From positions 1 through 64,000 of the forward strand of contig CAVPTW010000039.1 in NCBI GenBank assembly GCA_963708735.1: DNA of 64,000 nucleotides. Reading direction: 5' to 3'. Origin of the DNA: JAGPUQ01 sp963708735 (GTDB taxonomy: Bacteria; Pseudomonadota; Gammaproteobacteria; Pseudomonadales; Porticoccaceae). The notes under the pieces were generated by a model. It saw nothing but the letters and a program-made list of their open reading frames with translations, had not been told where the DNA came from and did no database searches. The stretch's first letter is position 1; every line of letters begins with the position of its first letter. Shown piece by piece: positions 35,538 to 44,847 of this stretch. A program made the translations under genes and the position numbers.

Positions 35538-37678
35538 CCGCTGAAATCGTAATCCATGGTCGGGCCGGGACTCTGGATGTAGTAGCCCTGAATATGGTCG
35601 ACCCCGAGCTTCCACAGTAGCGGGATGATCGAGGCGTCCTCGACGAAGGGCACGATGACGCTGACTCCTGCCGCCTTGGCGGCGGTGATGCAGGCGCTCA
35701 ACTGTTCGACACCCTCAGTGCTGGTGCCGGCGCGGAGCACCAGGGACTGGTCGGGTTTGGCGAAGTCGAACTGCAGGTCGGCAAAAATCCGGCCGGGTGA
35801 ACTGGACAGTCCGTAGTGGGTCAGTCCCAGCGGAATATCCAGGCTGCGGAGTTGTGCCGACAGGTTGCGGGTGCTGGCGACAGCCAGGCTGACATCCTTT
35901 TCCTCGATCTGGAACGCCAGATGTTTCGATGTCAGTCCTGCGGCCTGAAAGGAAATTCTGAGCCAGGGAATGAAGCTCGTGTCGCGCAGCGACACGGCAC
36001 TGATTTTCAGGAACAACCGCGTGTTGGGGTGGCTGGCGAGCCTGTTTTTCAGCGCCTTGAAGGACTCGAGGATGGCCCAGCGATCCAGATCTCCGGCAAC
36101 ATTGGTACGAAACGCACGCCGGAACAGGTCCTGGGGAATGCCGGGCGGGAGTTCGGCGATGGTCTGCCGGGTGAAGACCTCGAAATCCTCGTGTGCCTGA
36201 TGCTGTAGGGCGACGATGGGCTGATACACCAGTCCGAGCATTTTTTGCTCCAGCATCTGGCGCACAAACTGTTTGAGGTTGTGCTCTTCATTCAGGCTGC
36301 CGAGGCTGGTGGGATAAAGATCCTCGAATAGCCGCACTCGGGTGCTGGTGCCGGCGCTTCCCTCGGTATCCAGCGCGCGCACCGCCTTCAGGCAGCGATC
36401 CATCCAGTTGGTCGGTTGTTCCACATCATCGTCGATCGCGGTAATACCCAGACTGAAGTGCAGATTCACACTGAGTTCGCCGAGATCAAAGACTTCGCGA
36501 TCCAGATTCTGGCACAGGGTCTCAGCGCCCTGGCGCGCATCCGCGGGGGTACGATCCGAGGTCAGAAACAGGAACGCATTGTCCCTCACCCGTCCCAGCG
36601 GGACGGACGGGTCCAGCTGGGTGCGCAGAAATTGCCACGCGGCGAACATTGCCGCTTCCGCCGTGTGGACGCCGGAGTCTCCCTGCAGGCTATCGAATTC
36701 GTCAATCCGTACATAGTGAAGGAGCCAGGGGCGCTGAGTGTCCGCGACTTCGCGCATTGCCCGGTGGATATAGTCCGTCATGCGCTCGAGGTTGACCTGC
36801 CGGCACTCGATCAGCGCCGGCTCCCCTTCGGTGCCGTCCGGTGCAGGTCCCGCGCCGGAAAATCCGGGCTGTACCGCGAGATCATTCTGGTAGGCGATCA
36901 ACTGTACCACTGGCTCGCCCTGGTAGTGGATCTGGCCTATCTGCATTTCGATGGGGAAATCCGTGCCATTGCTGCCGAGCATGCGGAAGGTCTTGCGCTC
37001 GGACGGGATCGGCTCGGCGGCCGACAACGGCTTCATCAGGGGTTTCAATTCCCGGTGGTGGTCCGGGTGGACGCTGTCGATTACCGGCGACAGGATCAGA
37101 TCCTCGGTGGCGTGATGACCGAGCATGCGGGCGTAAGCATCGTTGACATAGGTATATACACCATCACTGATCAGGGCGATGGCGTCGCGGGAGCTGTCCA
37201 TCAGGCGCTCGCAGCGTCGCTCGGATGCCGCGAACTGATGTTGCCAGAAGTTGCGTTTCTGGCGCTCGGCACGCGCCGAACGGGCGCGCTTGATGACCCG
37301 CAGAAGATGCTGATCGTCGTCGAGCAGGATGACATCCTCGGCGCCGATACGAAGTCCCTCGACAATGCGCTCACGGTCGGGAAGGGCAACCAGCAAAATG
37401 ACGGGAATGTCCAGCGCGAGATTTTTGAAACGGCCGAGCAGGGCGCGTGCCAGCGCACGGTCGGCGTCGCTGGTATAGGCGGCCAGCAGTAGTTCGGCGT
37501 CGTGGGTGGTTGCATCCAGGTCCGCGGTTTCGATTACCCGGAGATCGATTTCCTCGGTGTTGCTCCGGAGCAGGCTCGCGAGCTTGTCGACCTGGTCTGC
37601 AAGGGTAGTCAGTACCTTCAATGCACCATTACCGGGTTGAATTGCCACTTGTGGCTGGATGTTATCGGACCGCCGCAT
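35528..37678 (-). CDS. FimX-like c-di-GMP receptor (degenerate GGDEF/EAL)
   Basis: 716 residues; P. aeruginosa FimX has a similar length and layout. A receiver-like region without the usual acidic pocket (1-130) is followed by a PAS domain (about 150-270, RCERLMDSSRDAIALISDGVYTYVNDAYARMLGHH), a GGDEF domain whose active site reads RDNAF (about 361-365) and an EAL domain whose motif reads EVF (500-502). The later DDFGxGYS site is THYGLSSSPG. Catalysis is therefore unlikely, and c-di-GMP binding for type IV pilus control is the expected role. A PilZ-like gene is 244 bases upstream on the same strand. Confidence 0.85.
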   Translation of the reverse strand: MRRSDNIQPQVAIQPGNGALKVLTTLADQVDKLASLLRSNTEEIDLRVIETADLDATTHDAELLLAAYTSDADRALARALLGRFKNLALDIPVILLVALPDRERIVEGLRIGAEDVILLDDDQHLLRVIKRARSARAERQKRNFWQHQFAASERRCERLMDSSRDAIALISDGVYTYVNDAYARMLGHHATEDLILSPVIDSVHPDHHRELKPLMKPLSAAEPIPSERKTFRMLGSNGTDFPIEMQIGQIHYQGEPVVQLIAYQNDLAVQPGFSGAGPAPDGTEGEPALIECRQVNLERMTDYIHRAMREVADTQRPWLLHYVRIDEFDSLQGDSGVHTAEAAMFAAWQFLRTQLDPSVPLGRVRDNAFLFLTSDRTPADARQGAETLCQNLDREVFDLGELSVNLHFSLGITAIDDDVEQPTNWMDRCLKAVRALDTEGSAGTSTRVRLFEDLYPTSLGSLNEEHNLKQFVRQMLEQKMLGLVYQPIVALQHQAHEDFEVFTRQTIAELPPGIPQDLFRRAFRTNVAGDLDRWAILESFKALKNRLASHPNTRLFLKISAVSLRDTSFIPWLRISFQAAGLTSKHLAFQIEEKDVSLAVASTRNLSAQLRSLDIPLGLTHYGLSSSPGRIFADLQFDFAKPDQSLVLRAGTSTEGVEQLSACITAAKAAGVSVIVPFVEDASIIPLLWKLGVDHIQGYYIQSPGPTMDYDFSGQE

Positions 37679-37922
37679 GGCCGCGCACGTATTTTGTGGT
37701 GCTGTGCACTGGCCGGGCTTCGCGCTCGCTGGTTCGCCGCAGCCGGAGTCCTGCCCGGGCGCATTGTAAGGGTTAATCCAGGCTACACGAAATACAGGAG
37801 CGAAGTGTTTGTTCCCGGATCAGAAATTGGCGATAAAGGCGATTAGGAATGCGGCGCTGTCAGGCCGGCCTCGATTTTCTGAAGCGGGGAGGCCGTCGCG
37901 GGTAGGCCACCCGGACCCGGCG

Positions 37923-39470
37923 TCACCGGACCTCGGTACGGAAGCGGGAGACATGAAAAGTCATGTCGGCGACCTCGGTGACCGACAGATCCATTTCGCC
38001 TTCGTGGGTGACGAGATGGAGGTGATTGCCGGTTTTCAGAATGCCGGTGGGCGCGAGCAGTTCCCAGGTACCATGGGGCGGCGCGGCCGGGATCAGAAAG
38101 CTCCTGAAGTAGGGCGTCGAGGTGCGCTTTCCCGCCATTGCCGCGGTACCGCAGGGACGGCTTGCATCGGGTAGCCACTGGATTCCCGCAACCGAGTCCA
38201 GCTTGGGCGTGAGCTGCGTCCAGCGAACAATGCCGAGCCGGCACTGGGGTGCGCCGGGCAGTAACAGTGCGATCAGTTCCCCCGGGCGCAGTGCCTCCGG
38301 GGCCCCCGCCATCTGGAGTCGCGCACCGGAAAGACTGCGATCGATGCAGGTGGCCGAATGCAGTTCTATGGGCGATTGTGGGATCGCTCTCTGTCCGGTG
38401 TCCTGGGCGCCCAGATGGCCGAGAAAGTCGTCATCGTCGACGCAGCCGGTCAATAATTGATGCGCCGCTTCGAGACCAAATGCGATCTCTACACGCTCGT
38501 CGGTGCGCTGATGATATTCGGAGCGTAGTTGTTCGCTGCTCCAGTAGCGGCGCAGATCCTCCCTGAGGGATGGACTCAGGTTGATTTTGGGATTGTCGAG
38601 AATGCTGACCAGTCCGCGCGTGCACAGGGATACGCTGCGGTCTTTGGCTTTATCCCGCACCGCGTAGGTCGGAGGTCGAGCGCACTCGGGGTCGATACTG
38701 AACAGGCCGTCGGGTGCGCCGAGTCGGGCCAGCGACACATGCTCTTCGACAAAGCCGACCAGTTGCCTGATTTCTCCAACGTTGAAGCGGGCGGGACCCA
38801 GGCTGCCCAGTAACAACGGCTTCAGATAGGCATTGCGGATTTCCTTGAGCGTCGCCACGGTCATCGTCTGCCCCCGGCTGTCCGAGCCAACATGACCGGC
38901 CAGTTGGTAGAGCGCGTGCAGTTCGCCCCAAAATCGCTCCGGCGGCGGCAAGCGCTGGATCCAGTAACACACCAGGAGATTGAATAGTGCAGTGAAGGTT
39001 GCGAGCACCGAGTCCGCCACCAGTGAAGCGTCCGCGCGCGGTTGGCGCACGCTCTGTACCACGGCTTGCCGTTTGATGTCGTAGCGACATTTCAGCAGGG
39101 CAATGGGCATGGAGATCGCCATGCGCCGGTCTGACGTCGTCACGGGCCGTACCATCAGCGCACTGACGGTTTCCACTATCAGGGGGCTGAGATCGACCAC
39201 GCGCTCCAGCCGGAGCCGCGGTCCCACACCTGTGGCGCGGATTTCGCGGAGGTGGCGATACAGCGCGGCCGCGCGCATTTCCGGGGACAGCCTCTCGATG
39301 CCTTCAATACCGCCGGGCAAGTCCACGGGAGCGAGCTGTTCGTCCAGCACCGTAACGGCATCGTCAGCACGGGCGAGACGGGCGAGAATATCGTCCAGCT
39401 GACGATCTTGTACTGGGAGTTGTTCCATCACTTCACTGACTTTCCTGGGGAGTTCAGCAGTACAGAGCAT
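37923..39470 (-). CDS. PilZ-domain-like protein of unknown function
   Basis: 515 residues with a long, mostly helical N-terminal part of unrecognised type (LERVVDLSPLIVETVSALMVRPVTTSDRR is one conserved-looking block). The C-terminal half has CIDRSLSGARLQM and IVRWTQ, which fit the DxSxxG and strand pattern of a PilZ c-di-GMP domain; a preceding RxxxR pair is not obvious. It starts 7 bases after epmB ends and is followed by the FimX-like gene, so a shared transcript and a link to pilus or c-di-GMP signalling are plausible. Confidence 0.6.
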   Translation of the reverse strand: MLCTAELPRKVSEVMEQLPVQDRQLDDILARLARADDAVTVLDEQLAPVDLPGGIEGIERLSPEMRAAALYRHLREIRATGVGPRLRLERVVDLSPLIVETVSALMVRPVTTSDRRMAISMPIALLKCRYDIKRQAVVQSVRQPRADASLVADSVLATFTALFNLLVCYWIQRLPPPERFWGELHALYQLAGHVGSDSRGQTMTVATLKEIRNAYLKPLLLGSLGPARFNVGEIRQLVGFVEEHVSLARLGAPDGLFSIDPECARPPTYAVRDKAKDRSVSLCTRGLVSILDNPKINLSPSLREDLRRYWSSEQLRSEYHQRTDERVEIAFGLEAAHQLLTGCVDDDDFLGHLGAQDTGQRAIPQSPIELHSATCIDRSLSGARLQMAGAPEALRPGELIALLLPGAPQCRLGIVRWTQLTPKLDSVAGIQWLPDASRPCGTAAMAGKRTSTPYFRSFLIPAAPPHGTWELLAPTGILKTGNHLHLVTHEGEMDLSVTEVADMTFHVSRFRTEVR

Positions 39471-39477
39471 CTGACTG

Positions 39478-40485
39478 TCAGCTTACGGGGCTTTTGTAAG
39501 GCATGTTGGGTATCTCCTCGACCAGTCGCGGCACCAGATACCCCGGCAGCCGCGCTCGCATTGCGCGATGGAGACTCAGCGCCCGCGCCTGATCGACGGC
39601 GAAGTGGGCGGCGCCCTGAACCCGGTCGAGCGAATGAAGATAATACGGAAGTATTCCCGCTGCAAACAGCCTTTCGCTGAGTTGGGTCAGGCGGTCCGCA
39701 CAATCGTTGACGCCGGCCAGCAGCACGGACTGGTTCAGCACCGTCACGCCGGACCCGCGCAACAGGCCGACTGCGGTGGCGACCTCCGAGTCCAGCTCGT
39801 TGGCGTGGTTGACATGCAATACCAGGCTGGTCTGAAGGCGGGTGCCGGTCAGCCAGGCCAGGCATTGGGCATCGATGCGGGCGGGAATGACCACGGGCAG
39901 GCGGGTATGCACGCGCAAGCGCATCAGATGGGGGATCGCAGCGAGTTGTTCGGTCAACCAGGCGAGCAGGGGATCGCCGGCGGCGAGGGGATCGCCCCCA
40001 CTGTAAATGACTTCGGTGATCGATGCGTCGCGACGGATGTAGTCGAGCGCTTCCTGCCAGCCGGCGCGCCCCGGCGTGTTCGCGGCGTAGTCGAAATGAC
40101 GGCGGAAACAGTAGCGGCAGTGGATGGCGCACGCCGGGCTCAGGATCAACAGCACACGGCCAAAATACTTGTGGACGAGCCCCGGGACCGGGTTGGCGGC
40201 GCGCTCCTCCAGTGGATCCTCGCCGTAGCCGGGCGCCGCGATCATCTCGGCGTGTGCCGGGAGCACTTGCAGCAGCAGTGGATCGCGGGGATCGCCGCGC
40301 GCCATGCGGGCGATGTAAGGACGCGGTACACGCAGCGGAAATTGGGCATTGGCGGAGTCCGAAATGCCCAGATCCGAGAGCGACAGATCGAGCAAGGCGG
40401 CCAGTTCGTGCGGGTCCCTTACGGCAGCTGCGAGTTCCTCGTGCCAGTCGAGCGACTGCCACGCCGCGACGCGCTGCTGTATCAT
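39478..40485 (-). CDS. epmB: EF-P beta-lysine isomerase (lysine 2,3-aminomutase-like)
   Basis: 335 residues from ATG 40485. The radical-SAM cluster CAIHCRYCF is followed by RRHFDY, and the C-terminal YLVPRLVEEIPNMPYKSP carries the PLP lysine (Lys331). EpmB turns (S)-alpha-lysine into (R)-beta-lysine for attachment to EF-P. It is divergent from efp across 57 bases, with epmA just behind efp, so the whole modification set is grouped. The hydroxylase EpmC was not seen. Confidence 0.95.
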   Translation of the reverse strand: MIQQRVAAWQSLDWHEELAAAVRDPHELAALLDLSLSDLGISDSANAQFPLRVPRPYIARMARGDPRDPLLLQVLPAHAEMIAAPGYGEDPLEERAANPVPGLVHKYFGRVLLILSPACAIHCRYCFRRHFDYAANTPGRAGWQEALDYIRRDASITEVIYSGGDPLAAGDPLLAWLTEQLAAIPHLMRLRVHTRLPVVIPARIDAQCLAWLTGTRLQTSLVLHVNHANELDSEVATAVGLLRGSGVTVLNQSVLLAGVNDCADRLTQLSERLFAAGILPYYLHSLDRVQGAAHFAVDQARALSLHRAMRARLPGYLVPRLVEEIPNMPYKSPVS

Positions 40486-40542
40486 GGCGGCCCTCGAATT
40501 GGCCCGGCTCGCATTGATCCGGAAAGAAATAAGGAAACCTGA

Positions 40543-41112
40543 ATGGCGGTCTATTCTACCAGTGAATTCCGCTCCGGCCTGAAAGTGATGCTGGACGGTG
40601 ATCCCTGCTCCATCCTCGAAAACGAATTCGTCAAGCCGGGCAAGGGGCAGGCTTTCAACCGCGTGCGCCTGCGCAATCTCAGGACCGGACGGGTCTGGGA
40701 GCGCACCTTCAAGTCGGGCGACAGCCTCGAAGGCGCAGACGTGATCGATGTGACGATGCAGTACCTCTACAACGATGGCGAGTACTGGCACTTCATGACG
40801 CCCGAGACGTTTGAGCAGTGTCAGGCTGACGCAATGACTGTCGGTGATGCGGCGCGCTGGCTGCGGGAGCAGGACAACTGCGTGGTGACGCTCTACAACG
40901 GGATGCCGCTGGCCGTGACGCCGCCCAACCACGTCGAACTGGAAATCGCCGAGACCGATCCCGGCATGCGGGGTGACACCGCGACCGGCGGCACCAAGCC
41001 CGCCAAGCTGGTGACCGGCGCGGTGGTCAAAGTACCGCTGTTTCTCAATGTCGGGGACGTGGTGCGAGTCGATACGCGCACCGGCGAATACCTGAGCCGG
41101 GCCCGGGAGTGA
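40543..41112 (+). CDS. efp: elongation factor P
   Basis: 189 residues. FVKPGKGQAF places the modifiable Lys34 in the expected loop, and the C-terminal OB fold ends VGDVVRVDTRTGEYLSRARE. EF-P relieves ribosome stalling at polyproline stretches and in this branch needs beta-lysylation by EpmA and EpmB, both encoded beside it. The ATG follows AAGGAA. Confidence 0.97.
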   Translation: MAVYSTSEFRSGLKVMLDGDPCSILENEFVKPGKGQAFNRVRLRNLRTGRVWERTFKSGDSLEGADVIDVTMQYLYNDGEYWHFMTPETFEQCQADAMTVGDAARWLREQDNCVVTLYNGMPLAVTPPNHVELEIAETDPGMRGDTATGGTKPAKLVTGAVVKVPLFLNVGDVVRVDTRTGEYLSRARE

Positions 41113-41136
41113 GGGTGGCAGATTTGGATGATTCGG

Positions 41137-41164
41137 AAAAAGGGCGGCTGCAGCCGCCCTTTTT
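41137..41164 (+). terminator. rho-independent terminator after efp
   Basis: A run AAAAAGGGCGGCTG and its exact inverse form a 28-base palindrome ending in five T. It is 24 bases after the efp stop and 15 before the epmA ATG, so it should limit read-through into epmA. Confidence 0.85.
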
Positions 41165-41179
41165 CATGGGGCGCGTGCG

Positions 41180-42133
41180 ATGACGGACTGGCGACCTTCG
41201 GCGCCATTCGGTGCCCTGCGACGACGGGCACGGTTGCTGGCCGGGATTCGCGCGTTCTTTGCGGCCCGCGACGTGCTGGAAATCGAGGCGCCGGTGCTCG
41301 GTCTCGCCGGTGTCACGGATGTGCATATCGACAACCTGGTGGTGGCCGGCGAGCCGCTCGGGTACCTTCAGAGTTCGCCCGAGTATTTTCTGAAACGGTT
41401 GCTTGCCGTCCATTCAGCGCCGATCTATTACCTCGGCAAGGCGTTTCGCGCCGGCGAGCAGGGTCGTTTTCATAATCCGGAATTCACCCTGCTGGAATGG
41501 TATCGGCCCGACTGGGACGACCGCGGCCTGATGGACGAAGTGGAAGCCCTGCTGCGCGATCTGGGCGCGGCGGGCGCGGCGCCCTGTCCGCGGCTGGAGT
41601 ATAGAACATGCTTTCGCGATGCCCTGGGAGTCGATCCTCACAGTGCGGACGATATCCGCCTCCGCAGGCTGGCCGCGGAAGCGGCGGGGCAGCCCGAACT
41701 CAGCTGGCGGCACGAGCCCCGCGCCATCTGCCTGGATCTGCTGTTCAGCCTGCGGGTGGAGCCCCGGTTGCCGGCGGGCGTCGTGTTCGTCACCGATTAC
41801 CCGGTCTGCCAGGCGGCACTCGCGCGGGTGGTGGATACTCCGGATGGGGTGCCCGTGGCGCGGCGTTTCGAGGTGTTCCTCGACAGGGTCGAACTGGCCA
41901 ACGGTTACTGGGAGCTTACCGATGCCGCAGAGCAGCGCCGCCGCTTCGCGGTGGACGCTGAACTGCGCAGGGTGTTGGACAAGCCGGTTCGGCCGGCCGA
42001 TGAACGGCTTTTGGCAGCGCTGGAGGCGGGCTTGCCGGCCTGCGCCGGCGTCGCCCTGGGTGTTGACCGCTTGCTCATGCAGCTACTGGGTGCGTCGCAT
42101 ATCCGCGAGGTGCTGGCGTTCCCGGAGGGGTAG
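41180..42133 (+). CDS. epmA: EF-P--beta-lysine ligase
   Basis: 317 residues, a class II lysyl-tRNA-synthetase core without the anticodon domain (GenX/PoxA type). Motif 2 reads FRAGEQGRFHNPEFTLLEWYR, the lysine site ANGYWELTDAAEQRRRF, and motif 3 GVALGVDRLLMQLLG. It activates (R)-beta-lysine and joins it to Lys34 of EF-P. It has no clear ribosome site because it starts just after the efp terminator. Confidence 0.95.
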   Translation: MTDWRPSAPFGALRRRARLLAGIRAFFAARDVLEIEAPVLGLAGVTDVHIDNLVVAGEPLGYLQSSPEYFLKRLLAVHSAPIYYLGKAFRAGEQGRFHNPEFTLLEWYRPDWDDRGLMDEVEALLRDLGAAGAAPCPRLEYRTCFRDALGVDPHSADDIRLRRLAAEAAGQPELSWRHEPRAICLDLLFSLRVEPRLPAGVVFVTDYPVCQAALARVVDTPDGVPVARRFEVFLDRVELANGYWELTDAAEQRRRFAVDAELRRVLDKPVRPADERLLAALEAGLPACAGVALGVDRLLMQLLGASHIREVLAFPEG

Positions 42134-42154
42134 CGCCGCCGGTCTGGCAGTTCG

Positions 42155-42991
42155 CTACAGTCCGCTACAACCCTCAAGGCCGTGATCCATCTTGCGCGCG
42201 GGTTCATCGGTGATCGTTCCGATTACCCGGGCAGGTACTCCGGCGGCGATGGCGTGTGCCGGCACCGATTGCAGCACCACGCTGGCGGCGATGATCTTGG
42301 CGCCTTCACCGACTTCGATATTGCCGAGGATTTTCGCGCCCGGTCCGACCAGCACGCCACGGCGGATCTTGGGATGACGGTCGCCGGTCTCCTTGCCGGT
42401 GCCGCCCAGGGTGACCGACTGCATGAGGGAGACGCCGTCCTCGACCACGGCGGTTTCGCCGATCACGAGGCCGGTGGCGTGATCCAGCAAAATGCCCTTG
42501 CCGATGCGGGCCGCCGGGTGGATATCGACGCCGAAGGTTACGGAGATGCGGTTTTGCAGCACCAGCGCCAGGTTGCGGTGCCGGTTTTGCCACAGCCAGT
42601 GCGATACCCGATGCGCGGCCAGCGCATGAAAACCCTTGAAATAAAGCAGCGGAGTCGAGAAATCCCGGCAGGCGGAATCGCGCTCGTAGGTGGCGATGAT
42701 GTCACAGCGCGCGCTGTCGATGATGTCGGGCTGGCCGGCAAAGGCGTCGTCAAAAATCTCCCGCAGCATGAGCGCGGGGGTGATGTCGCTGTGCAGCTTG
42801 TTGGCGAGGTGGAAGCTGAGTGCGGCGGACAGATCCCGGTGGTTGAGTATGGTGCTGTGCAGAAAGCTGGCCAGCAGCGGTTCCGCCTTGACTTGCTCAC
42901 GGACTTCGGCGACCACCGTCTGCCACAGGGATTCGTTGCAGGGAGTTTTCTGCGGACTGGCGGAGCTGCATTGCCGATGGGTGCGCGTCAT
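42155..42991 (-). CDS. cysE: serine O-acetyltransferase
   Basis: 278 residues. The helical N-terminal domain (ESLWQTVVAEVREQVKAEPLLASFLHSTILNH) and left-handed beta-helix with DIHPAARIGKGILLDHATGLVIGETAVVEDGVSLMQSVTLGGTGK are typical of CysE; the active histidines are in DIHPAA and LLDHATG. It makes O-acetylserine for cysteine synthesis. It is convergent with epmA. Confidence 0.95.
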   Translation of the reverse strand: MTRTHRQCSSASPQKTPCNESLWQTVVAEVREQVKAEPLLASFLHSTILNHRDLSAALSFHLANKLHSDITPALMLREIFDDAFAGQPDIIDSARCDIIATYERDSACRDFSTPLLYFKGFHALAAHRVSHWLWQNRHRNLALVLQNRISVTFGVDIHPAARIGKGILLDHATGLVIGETAVVEDGVSLMQSVTLGGTGKETGDRHPKIRRGVLVGPGAKILGNIEVGEGAKIIAASVVLQSVPAHAIAAGVPARVIGTITDEPARKMDHGLEGCSGL

Positions 42992-43015
42992 CGCCGCATT
43001 ATCCGGCCCGCCGCG

Positions 43016-43705
43016 CTAATTTGCCAACAGGGCGCGGCTGATGGCCCAGACCTCGATCCGCGCCGCACCAGCCTGTCCCAGGCAGCGGGCGAGAGCTTCC
43101 ACGGTACTGCCGGTGGTGACGACATCGTCGATCAGCGCGATGTGCTCGGGCATCGGCACCGCGCCGGCGACGAAGGCGCGCGCCAGGTTGCGGCGGCGCT
43201 CGGTCCGCGCCATGCCGACCTGAGGCGGCGTCGCGCGGGCGCGGCGGACCAGATCGGTGCGCACGGGAATGGCCAGGGTTTTACTGAGTTGGTGTGCCAG
43301 CTCCAGCGCCTGATTGAATCCCCGCGTGGCCTGGCGCCGCCAGTGCAGCGGCACCGGTACCAAAGCTTGCGGCAGGGGTTCCGGCCGCTGCCGCAGCGCC
43401 TTGGCCAGCAGGCCCGCCAGGGGCGCGACCTGCGCCAGTTCGCCGCCGTATTTGAGGCGCTGGATCATGTGAGCGACCGGAAAGGCGTGGCGGCAGGGCA
43501 CCACGCTGATCGCAAACGGGGGCGGGTGCTGCTGGCACTGGGCGCAGGTTCCCGGCACGGGCAGCGGCAGGGCGCATTGCCCACAGGCACTGTCGAGATA
43601 CGGCAGCTCGGTTTCGCAGGGCGCGCACAGATCGAGCGCGCGGCGGCTCGGGTTGCCGCACAGCAGGCAGCGGCCGGGGAACAGGGTGAACGAGAGCGAG
43701 CGCAT
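43016..43705 (-). CDS. comF: ComF family protein
   Basis: 229 residues. The N-terminal zinc-binding cysteines (CLLC, CAPC, CGQC, CAQC) precede a phosphoribosyltransferase domain with LKYGGE, PVPLHWRRQATRGFNQA and the PRPP loop IALIDDVVTTGSTV. ComF/GntX proteins assist uptake or use of external DNA; with pilus genes nearby, natural transformation is conceivable. It is divergent from bioB, as is common in gammaproteobacteria. Confidence 0.92.
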   Translation of the reverse strand: MRSLSFTLFPGRCLLCGNPSRRALDLCAPCETELPYLDSACGQCALPLPVPGTCAQCQQHPPPFAISVVPCRHAFPVAHMIQRLKYGGELAQVAPLAGLLAKALRQRPEPLPQALVPVPLHWRRQATRGFNQALELAHQLSKTLAIPVRTDLVRRARATPPQVGMARTERRRNLARAFVAGAVPMPEHIALIDDVVTTGSTVEALARCLGQAGAARIEVWAISRALLAN

Positions 43706-43748
43706 CCATGCGGTCCTGAGCGTTGTTAACCTCGATCCTTGGTTGCGG

Positions 43749-43776
43749 TTGACAGCGGGGTGTCGGTGGATATGAT
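43749..43776 (+). promoter_or_regulatory. sigma-70 promoter of bioB
   Basis: TTGACA and TATGAT separated by 16 bases, 36 bases before the bioB ATG: one of the best consensus matches in the window. A GTTAAC at 43725-43730 upstream is too short to call a BirA site. Confidence 0.7.
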
Positions 43777-43812
43777 TCCCCGATCCTGCCCGCCGCGCAA
43801 CCGAGACTCCCG

Positions 43813-44847
43813 ATGACCGCGATCCGCCACGACTGGACCCGAGCCGAAGCCCTGGCGCTGTTCGCGCTGCCCTTCAACGAGCTGCTGTTTCGCGCGCAAA
43901 CCGTTCACCGTCAGTACTTTGATCCCAATACCGTCCAGGTGAGCACGCTGTTGTCGATCAAGACCGGCGCCTGTCCGGAAGATTGCAAATACTGTCCCCA
44001 GAGCGCCCGTTACGATACCGGCCTCGAGCGGGAGAAACTGCTCGAACTGGAAGCCGTGGTCGAGCGCGCCCGGGCCGCGCGCGCCCAGGGCGCCACCCGT
44101 TTCTGCATGGGCGCCGCCTGGCGCTCTCCCCACGACCGCGATCTGCCCGCCGTCCTGGACATGGTCCGCGCGGTGAAAGCCCTGGGTCTGGAAACCTGCA
44201 TGACGCTGGGCATGTTGTCCGAAACCCAGTCGCAAGCGCTGGCTGACGCGGGCCTCGACTACTACAACCACAATCTGGATACCTCGCCGGAGTATTACGG
44301 CGAGATCATCACCACCCGCACGTACCAGGATCGGCTGGAGACGCTCGAGCGGGTGCGCCGCGCCGGCATGAAGGTATGTGCCGGCGGTATTCTCGGCATG
44401 GGCGAGGCCCTCGCGGATCGCGCCGGGCTGCTGGTGCAACTCGCCAACCTGCCGACCCATCCCGAATCCGTGCCCATCAATCAGTTGGTGCCGGTCGTCG
44501 GGACGCCGCTGGCGGATGCACAGGCGTTGGATCCGTTCGACTTCGTCCGCACCATCGCGGTCGCGCGCATCCTGATGCCGGCGTCCCATGTGCGGCTGTC
44601 CGCCGGTCGCGAGGCCATGAACGAGCAGACCCAGGCGCTGGCGTTTTTCGCCGGGGCCAACTCGATTTTCTACGGCGAGAAGCTGCTCACCACGCCCAAT
44701 CCGGATGCCGACGCGGACCGCACGCTGTTTGCCCGTCTCGGCATCCAGCCCGAAGCCGGCCCGGTCGCGCAACAGGCAGAGGCTCCCCTGTATCAAAGCC
44801 AGGCCCCGGTCGGGCTCTGGTACGACGCGGCGGCCCGCACCGGGTGA
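43813..44847 (+). CDS. bioB: biotin synthase
   Basis: 344 residues. The radical-SAM cysteines are Cys54, Cys58 and Cys61 (CPEDCKYCPQS), followed by FCMGAAWRSP and YNHNLDTSPEYYGEIITTRTYQDRLETL. It inserts sulfur into dethiobiotin. The stop overlaps the bioF start (GTGA). Confidence 0.97.
   Translation: MTAIRHDWTRAEALALFALPFNELLFRAQTVHRQYFDPNTVQVSTLLSIKTGACPEDCKYCPQSARYDTGLEREKLLELEAVVERARAARAQGATRFCMGAAWRSPHDRDLPAVLDMVRAVKALGLETCMTLGMLSETQSQALADAGLDYYNHNLDTSPEYYGEIITTRTYQDRLETLERVRRAGMKVCAGGILGMGEALADRAGLLVQLANLPTHPESVPINQLVPVVGTPLADAQALDPFDFVRTIAVARILMPASHVRLSAGREAMNEQTQALAFFAGANSIFYGEKLLTTPNPDADADRTLFARLGIQPEAGPVAQQAEAPLYQSQAPVGLWYDAAARTG

Noticed and set aside
43725..43745. GTTAAC and AACC/GGTT arms as a BirA operator for bioB
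   Set aside because: Arms of four to six bases are too short and unlike the long BirA site.
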